Below, piece by piece: positions 42,668 through 49,323 of a stretch of 49,323 nucleotides of DNA. The stretch comes from Phoronis australis (lineage: Eukaryota; Phoronida; Phoronidae), in contig NMRA01000265.1 of the NCBI GenBank assembly GCA_002633005.1, forward strand, positions 251,904-301,226, written 5' to 3'. A program made the position numbers and the translations under genes. Positions within the stretch are counted from its first letter, which is position 1. Each line of letters opens with the position of its first letter. Under the pieces are notes generated by a model. It was not told the origin of the DNA. It worked only from the letters and a program-made list of their open reading frames with translations, and did not search any database.

Positions 42668-44869
42668 ATGCTGTCTCAGATTTCATTTGCTAAATGTTAC
42701 ATATTGTCTGCAACTCAGGCGCGGATTCCTCGGTAACTACAATATATAATATTGTTTTAAGCATGATCAAGGCTGATTGATAAAACACGCACGAAAACAA
42801 CCTCGCCTTCCAACCAGGCGAAAAAGCACGATTTTATTTTGAATGTAAATCTTGAGCCTTCATACATTCAAACGTGTTGCACTTTGAAGAGCCCTGTAAA
42901 TTATGCGTATTCATGAACTTGCCCACGAAATAACGGGTCACGACCTTGAAGAGTGCAGTAGTTAGATGCAAAAAGTTGTTGGCATCATATTTCCAGAAAC
43001 CTCTGGTTCTAGATCAAAAAAATGTGTTAAAATTATGCAATAACGATACGTCACCATATCGTCACGGACACAAGAACATGATCATATCAGTAGAAATATA
43101 TTTACATGTCACATTTACACACAATTTTGGAATGCTAAGTTTTGAGATTTACAGGATAACTTCATTCAAAATTATGAAGCAGGGAATGTGCCTTACTGGT
43201 CCTAGACTAATAGACTATAGAGGTCAGTCGGATCAGTAATGACGCAAAGATGTTGTTTAGACCTTCAACTTCTGTCATGGAATACTTAGAATACACTCGC
43301 CTACAAAAGGAGGTTGTTTTCACTTCCTTGCAAATGCTACCTGTAGAGTTATTAGGAAACGGCATACTTAGTGGCTGACCAAAATATTCTCTTCAAAACT
43401 CCCAAACAAAGAATCAAACAGGAAACAAATTAAACAGAAGAAAAACCACCACCAGGGGTACTCTTCGAAAACAGGATGCAAAAACATGTTTAATGATAGA
43501 TCTGTATGTAGTTTTAACTTGAAAAACTAAACTGATGTTTTCATAAATATTGACCTGGATAATTTATTATGACAAACACAGACTATTTTCCTGATGGTGT
43601 TCACCTTTGGAATAATGCACGACAATACACAAAACTGTGAGTAGAATGTACCTCACATGCATATGTTTCACTGCTAAATCTAAGAAATTCACAGAGATTT
43701 GTCACCTTTCAATACTTTGCAAATAGGTCTCGAAGAACGATGTAGAAGCTTCTCCCAAAAATAGTGCTAAGCTATGACATCCTGGTCATACAGTGCCTTC
43801 CGTTTTAATGGTCAACAACCTCTGAATGTGAAGTGGCCAAGGTTGGAAACTCTTGGCAACCTTGTCAAAAACTGATTCTCATTCACAAGTCTATATCGTG
43901 GCTCATCTGTTTGGAATGGAAGTCACATTCTATCTTAGTACAAAAAGATTAGAGGTATTTGTTATGTGACTGAGTAATCAACTTTAAAATTTGTGTTTTA
44001 GGAATAAAATAAGCCGAGGAAATGAATATTTCCTCATAAAGTTTGCCATCAGAAGCAGAAATGGCTTTGAAAACTACGTTGTTGTTTGAGAGTAAACATA
44101 AGTCGCCCCAATGGTTATAGAAAACCTAACACTAATTCAGCAATTGCCCAAAGAACCAGAAAACTTTGGTAATACCATCCTAGGTTTCATTCAGGTCTAA
44201 TCTTTTCTGACAGCTAGCAAAATGAACATTTTAATACCAAGTTGCCTCAATACAGGGGTGCGTTCTGTAGACATAAGCTTGCACATGTGGTGAATAATCT
44301 TTGATTATGGAACAGCAATAAATTGTTGATTCAATCCCATAATGCAACATTCCAACCTCGCCAACTAATCACTTCAGTGGCTGCCACTTTACTAAGATAA
44401 GCTAGTAAGCTCCGGAGCACTTTCAATAATATTCAACTATAACTTGTGTGATTTTGCAAGAGCTTTTTAGCAAGAAACTTTATCTACATGCATAAATTGC
44501 TACCCCCGTAAATTCATAAGGGTCAAGCAAATATGCAACTTTAATCGGAGACTGGGCACTTAATCATATTATGGATGGACAATTAACTAAACCAAAACAG
44601 TGAGTGAGTGCTCAGTGGCCAATCTACCAGGGGGCGACAGGGGTTAACCAACCCTCAAGAATGAGCATTTAAAAATACTCTTATAAAAACACTGAATGAG
44701 TAACAACACCACCCCCAGTAAAATTGTAGATCCATGATTGCTTCATCACTTGAGTAGTGTACAATGGAAGGGCTTTTACTCTTATAAAATCCAAAAAGTA
44801 CTGAGAGGCACATGCTGTATCTATAATATTTGGATGTATGATCTAGATGAAGGACTATGACCAGCATGT

Positions 44870-47344
44870 TTACATTCTCCTTATAAACAACAGAACAACT
44901 GAAGCTAACAGGACAGTCCATATGGAGCCACAGTAACGATGAGAGGTGTTACAGTAGTCAGTCTCACAATAACATTCACGTTGTTCCCCGGCATTGGTGT
45001 CCCGGAAATAGCAATCTGAGAAGGACCTTGCATCACGGGCCATTTGGACACAGATCCTTGAATCAACCGTTGACACTACAAAAATGAAAGAAAGAAATTT
45101 AATTACAGCCCTACTGGTAAGCAGTGTTATAGCTGAAGAGGTACATTTTCATTTTAAATATCACAATAGATTAAAATAACACTGAGAACAATTGCAGACA
45201 ACATACAATTAGAATGAAAGCATCTAAAGGTCCTATCATACCTAACGAGGGTTCTACGCAAACTGTATCAATTTAAGCGTTTAACTTTTGTCCTGAATGA
45301 AATCTCACGCCTTCGTTTAAAGTGGACCTTGCACGCTAATTCCTTAACTATGCAATTGTTTGAATTAGTTCGAAACACAACATATTGTGACCATGTGAAT
45401 GTTGAAAAGTGCCAAATGTTTTTAAGAAGGAGTTTTGTGTTGAAAATGATCAGCCTTAAAGGACTCAACTGTGTCCAGTAAGGATCACGACATGGTGTTG
45501 GGGAATAACACTGCATGATGCAGGCTATGTGAGCCCCCAAGATATGTCATTAATGCAAAGGTCACCTATTGGCAGACTTTTTGTTCTCACAATTTACAAG
45601 TTGTCAATGAATACTACTGCACTATGTTTAGCGTAGATGATGTTCAAATAGCACTGTCGTTTAATTCCTGTTATACATTAGAATAGTTAGGCACATGCAA
45701 ATACATAAAAATCATTAAAGTTGTTTCAAAAGACACTCAGGTAATTTTAGTCTCTCCTGTGTATTGTACAAAACTCACTTCTGTTTACTCTTCACGGCAT
45801 AAAGATTAATGAAAAAAATAAAACTTTGCCAGAGTAAAGCAAATGGGGATTATCAAATTTCAAAATTTTATTGGTATGTCCCAAAACACCCAAACGACAT
45901 ATTCCCTCCCATACCCACCTTTGGTCATCTATTTGGGTCCCTTTTGTGTGTTAGTGAAATTTACATTTCAGCTGTCTGTCATTTTTGGAAGTACAAAACT
46001 GTAAAAAAATTGGCTTTGAATGCCCAAGCCCGTGAACATAGTTTATTCACAGAAATTTTTAAAACCTTTTTGTCGTGCAAGAGATCACCATACTTTGAAT
46101 TTGTCCCTTAACTACAATGACGATCAACAGTGCCATCCACACACTGACTTACCCTAGAACAAGTCACTCCGGAAACAAGTTGTTGATAGGTATGGAGGCT
46201 GTGTGAATGCTATTTAAACTTATCCCACTAGTGACAACTTACTCCACATTATCGAGGTGAGGTAACTTGTTCTAGGGTAACTTGCACCACTTTTAATTGC
46301 TGTGTGGTTGCTAAAGTGGAGTAAGGTGGAAGTACTAATCAGCCTCCTATTCTTATGCATGTCCATTGTCGTACACAGAGTGATAACTTTCACCTTAATC
46401 TAGTTATCGAATAATGTGTGCGTGTGAACAGTCCACTTAAAAGTGGAGTAAGGTGCACTAGTACAAGCTGTTGTAGGTCAGGCTGTGTGTGGATGAGAGT
46501 AATCTTACCCAAGTGTTTAAATTTGTGGTAGTGTTCTCGAACTGTCGTCGATACTTTCATACAAACTTCACAGTCATCTCGCTTAGGCCAGGACTCCATA
46601 GGCTCTTCGCATTTAATACCATAACTTCCACGGAATACGTTGCACTCGTAGCATTTCACCTTACGACGCTTACTGATAACAAAATCTGAAAGTAGTAAAT
46701 AATGGTGACCATTATGTTGGAGAAAGTATTACGAGAAATCCACTTTAACAAAAACACTGGTAACTAAATACTGCTAAACTAACTGAGTTAGGTGAAAACG
46801 TATCATTCAATTTTCGTAACTGGAAGCTTTCACCTGTCCCAAGTTTGCTTACTTCCAGTTTTGTGACTGTTCTGCCATTTTGCCCTTCACTCAAAATAAT
46901 TACAGTCAAATCAATATGGGTAGCTTTAAGTCGTGCACTTTTTTGTCATCGGCATCATTCCCCGGTAAAGGTAGACAAGAGCGAGCGTTGGGCCTATCAA
47001 TTGTATCATAAACTGAGTCAGCCAAAGGTGTGATAGTTCGCAAATTTTGAACACGGAATTATTCTACAGTGTTGCCGGTGTAACTCTCTGACTCTGGACC
47101 TGGCCATGTCACAGTAGCAGAAAATGGCATGCACACCCACAACAGCTAAGTGCAATATCTACAATTTAAACTTCAAGTAACAACTGAAATTGACCTAGTT
47201 TACGTAGGTTAAGAACGCCATAGTTGTGATTTTGAAATGATCCATGTGCACACGGAAGACGAAACTGTGCTGCGTACCTGAGCCCTGTCCAGACGACTCA
47301 TGGACGAAAGTCAAAAGGACGACAAATAGAATACACTCTCTCAT
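44870..47344 (-). CDS. LU-4: Ly6/uPAR (Quiver-like) three-finger protein
   Basis: Exons on the minus strand: 47344-47278, 46685-46509 and 45075-44870, giving 149 residues. Exon 1 (G at -3) encodes MRECILFVVLLTFVHESSG, a signal peptide, and ends at CAG/GTACGC. Exon 2, after CTACTTTCAG, has a basic stretch, then KCYEC, KCEEP, DDCEVC (five cysteines) and a GTAAG donor. Exon 3, after TTTTTGTAG, has RIC, DCYFRD, ECYC and DYCN (five cysteines), then a sequon NTS and a hydrophobic segment (IWTVLLASVVLLFI) that ends RRM. The terminal arginines are unusual for a GPI signal and would suit a short transmembrane anchor. The DCYFRD...ECYCETDYCN block is the most Quiver/Sleepless-like of the four genes. 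Both introns are phase 1 (592 and 1433 bp). Confidence 0.87.
46132..46496. mobile_element. MITE-like foldback in LU-4 intron 2
   Basis: Ends are CATCCACACACTGACTTACC and, in inverse, CATCCACACACAGCCTGACC. The inner inverted repeat is ACCCTAGAACAAGT and ACTTGTTCTAGGGT, and AAGTGGAGTAAGGTG occurs twice. The right end lies only about 12 bp from the exon 2 boundary of LU-4 (46509). Confidence 0.75.
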
Positions 47345-47437
47345 CTCAGCTTCCCACCGGTCCTCAACGGTTAAATAATTCGCGAGACATAGAACTCGGT
47401 TAAATTTTGACTCAGCCGGGGCGCTCTTTCACCTGGC

Positions 47438-47488
47438 TGACGTCACAGCCTAAGAATGTTCGTTATTGGTATAGTATGCGCATGTGCA
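47438..47488 (-). promoter_or_regulatory. LU-4 promoter elements (CRE, CCAAT, NRF1-like)
   Basis: Upstream of the LU-4 start codon lie a perfect CRE, TGACGTCA (47438-47445, about 95 bp away), an inverted CCAAT box, ATTGG (47465-47469), and TGCGCATGTGCA (47477-47488), one base from the NRF1 consensus. This combination is typical of a TATA-less proximal promoter. The sites are seen; their use is inference. Confidence 0.5.
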
Positions 47489-49323
47489 ACTGGAATAGAA
47501 ATACGTCGTGTAAACTTCAGCGAAAGTAACGGCACTCACTCTGTTAGTCAGTACCAGCTGAAATTGCGACAACTGGCGGAGGATTTCATGAGACTTGCGC
47601 AGTTTTATTGTTACGGGTAACGGGTGGTAGAATATACAAATGCAGTATAGTCAACGTGGAAACTAGGATAACCACCCACGGAAACAGAGGACTTGAAAAA
47701 AGAGTAAATTGTTAGAAGTAATTTGTTGGAAGCTATCTTTTCGCCCTCATGCACTAGCAGGCAGGTCCGCGCCGGCTCGTTGAAACACATGCCGCAGATG
47801 CCACGTCGTCAACAGTTAATATCTCTGAAAATATGTTGAAGGGGCAATGTCGGAGAGAAAAGATTTTTCTGAAATGAAATATGTATCAATGGAGCCCAAT
47901 GATTCCTGAATCGTAGCAACGCGTTAAGGCCGGGTGGTGTATGCACTGGTCAAATTTCCAGGTTCCTATCTAAAATAAGTATAAAGGGGTTTTAACTAGT
48001 TAGACATGACTCTAAAAGTGACAAAAAGTCGTTGTTTTTTAATAACGTATTTTTTAATTTTCAAAAAACAAAATTTTACTTCAATTTTTTTTCAAAATGC
48101 ACAGGGATTATCTGTTTCCTTACGCAAAATTCTACTTGTCCATACTAAATATAGGTACAAAATCATTATGATCTTGAATTTGTGGCATTTTTGCGTGTGT
48201 GTTGTGGCAGGCACGCCACTTTCTGTCATTTGGTCAGTTTCCGTCTAATTAGTAAAAATCTGGTCCATATATCAAAAAAAAAACCCGGCACGCGATTTTA
48301 CTTCAGTTATAGTGGATTTCAAATTTGCAAGTTTCGTAAAAATTGACCCAGTACGTGTTGCGGAAAAATAGGCCCGAGAATCTGGCCACTATTCTGAAAT
48401 CACGAGCCGAGAAAAACCGCTTTTGTAACTTGACTTGTTAAATGGAAAATACCTTGATTTCAGCCCTCTATGGTACTTTTATTTTGAGGCAGTTTATATT
48501 TTAATTATACATGTAAATGACCCTCCACAAGTGTGCACGTGCGTATGTACATGTATGCCGGTATGAACGTTTTCTTTTCGTTTTCACATTTCTGTAAAAG
48601 TATTATGTTTAATAAAAAAAATAAAAAATAGCAACACTTTTGAACACTAAACTGACAAAATGTCATGTTCGGTGGAGTCTTTTGCCATGTCTTAGAACTT
48701 AGTCCTAGGGAGAGGAACAACCCTTGGCTCCATAAATCCGCTCAGATGCTTTGAGATGAGGAACTCCCTCGTTTCCTGAGCTACCGCAGTACCCGGCCAC
48801 TTTTTACTTGAAGGTCGCGCATTTTCAGTCCTGTGGAGACCTTGAGCGAAACATCTTGTTCATTGGTCAGTTGTCATGAACTCTTGTTAGTCTAACGAGT
48901 TCCAGAGTCATCTTCTAGTGCTGTGTTATTTGATTCGTACTGGAGAGTACCGCAATCCCGCCAAGCAGGAAATGTGTTTCAAACATGATCCTTTTACATG
49001 TACGTATATATTTTCGCAGGTGCGTCTCGTGAGTTCATTCTCGCTCTTTTCTCGGGTATCTTCATTTACGCGCTAGTAAAAATTTGAACATAAAATAATA
49101 AAATTTTCAATGAAATTGGGCTATTCGGAAAATCTACAATAACTAGAGGGCGTGCGTGTACTAGTGGTGATAAATTAACAGCCTCGATTTCGCGAGCCCT
49201 TTAAATACATGGTGAAATGGCTTGCAGCCGTGCCAACTGAATCTGAGATTGCGTAAAAAGGGTGCTTCTATGAGAGGAAGTAAGCACGACCTCATACAAA
49301 GGTAAGGTTTGTGATTATTTTAA
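47489..49323. other. Distal flank of LU-4, no gene recognised
   Basis: AT-rich DNA without recognisable coding sequence. A short plus-strand frame starting ATG 49269 runs into a GTAAGG donor-like site at 49301, which could be a first exon of a gene beyond the window, but its 11 residues carry no signal. Confidence 0.35.

Larger units (their letters stand above)
40985..44869. other. Intergenic between LU-3 and LU-4
   Basis: Repeat copy R1-3 and MITE M1 copy 2 lie here. In the remaining roughly 2.9 kb (including 42.7-44.8 kb, which should hold the LU-4 3'UTR) I see no gene and no canonical poly(A) signal close to the LU-4 stop. Confidence 0.45.

Noticed and set aside
49269-49300. Possible first exon ending in GTAAGG at the window edge
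   Set aside because: Only 11 codons, no signal peptide, and the next exon lies outside the window.

Overview
This is a stretch of an animal nuclear genome, not a prokaryote or a plasmid. Genes are split by GT-AG introns, there are AATAAA poly(A) signals and microsatellites, and most of the DNA is non-coding and full of transposon debris. Frequent TACATGTA and TAGGCCTA words, pearl/Helentron-like repeats and BEL/Pao debris suggest a marine invertebrate, perhaps a hemichordate, echinoderm, cephalochordate or mollusc. I cannot fix the phylum from the sequence. Two N bases (18732, 35043) sit next to poly-C runs and look like assembly ambiguities.

The coding content I can support is five genes. 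One is a single-exon gene (4597-5667, +) for a von Willebrand factor A (vWFA) domain membrane protein, interrupted by one in-frame TGA. The other four are small three-exon genes of the Ly6/uPAR (LU, three-finger) superfamily, closest in style to the Quiver/Sleepless group. They are LU-1 (14471-18536, +), LU-2 (23709-34267, -), LU-3 (39136-40984, -) and LU-4 (44870-47344, -). I assembled them from splice sites. All four have a signal-peptide exon, a second exon with five cysteines, and a third exon with five cysteines ending in a Cys-x-Cys...Cys-Asn motif and a hydrophobic tail. All eight introns are phase 1. LU-1 and LU-2 are convergent; LU-2, LU-3 and LU-4 are tandem on the minus strand. The proteins are very diverged from each other, so this is an old gene cluster.

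Layout. 1-4.6 kb: no gene recognised, one block of GC-rich palindromes (3.47-3.65 kb). 4.6-5.8 kb: vWFA gene. 5.9-9.6 kb: decayed BEL/Pao retrotransposon (minus sense) split by a 1.7-kb element with a 434-bp tandem array and terminal hairpins. 9.6-12.4 kb: decayed DNA transposon with long terminal inverted repeats. 14.4-18.5 kb: LU-1. 18.5-23.7 kb: intergenic with minisatellites. 23.7-34.3 kb: LU-2, whose two large introns hold nested transposons, including a tandem array with a CTCF-like motif every 144-161 bp and a CRE-centred 70-bp palindrome. 34.3-39.1 kb: intergenic with MITEs. 39.1-41.0 kb: LU-3. 41.0-44.9 kb: repeats. 44.9-47.5 kb: LU-4 with a recognisable promoter. 47.5-49.3 kb: no gene recognised.

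The LU proteins are expected to be secreted through the ER and held on the outer cell surface by a GPI anchor (LU-4 possibly by a transmembrane segment). Nothing in the window shows that they work with the vWFA protein. The most distinctive signals are the conserved LU gene architecture, the CTCF-like array in an LU-2 intron, and the nested insertions whose boundaries can be read against empty copies in the same window.
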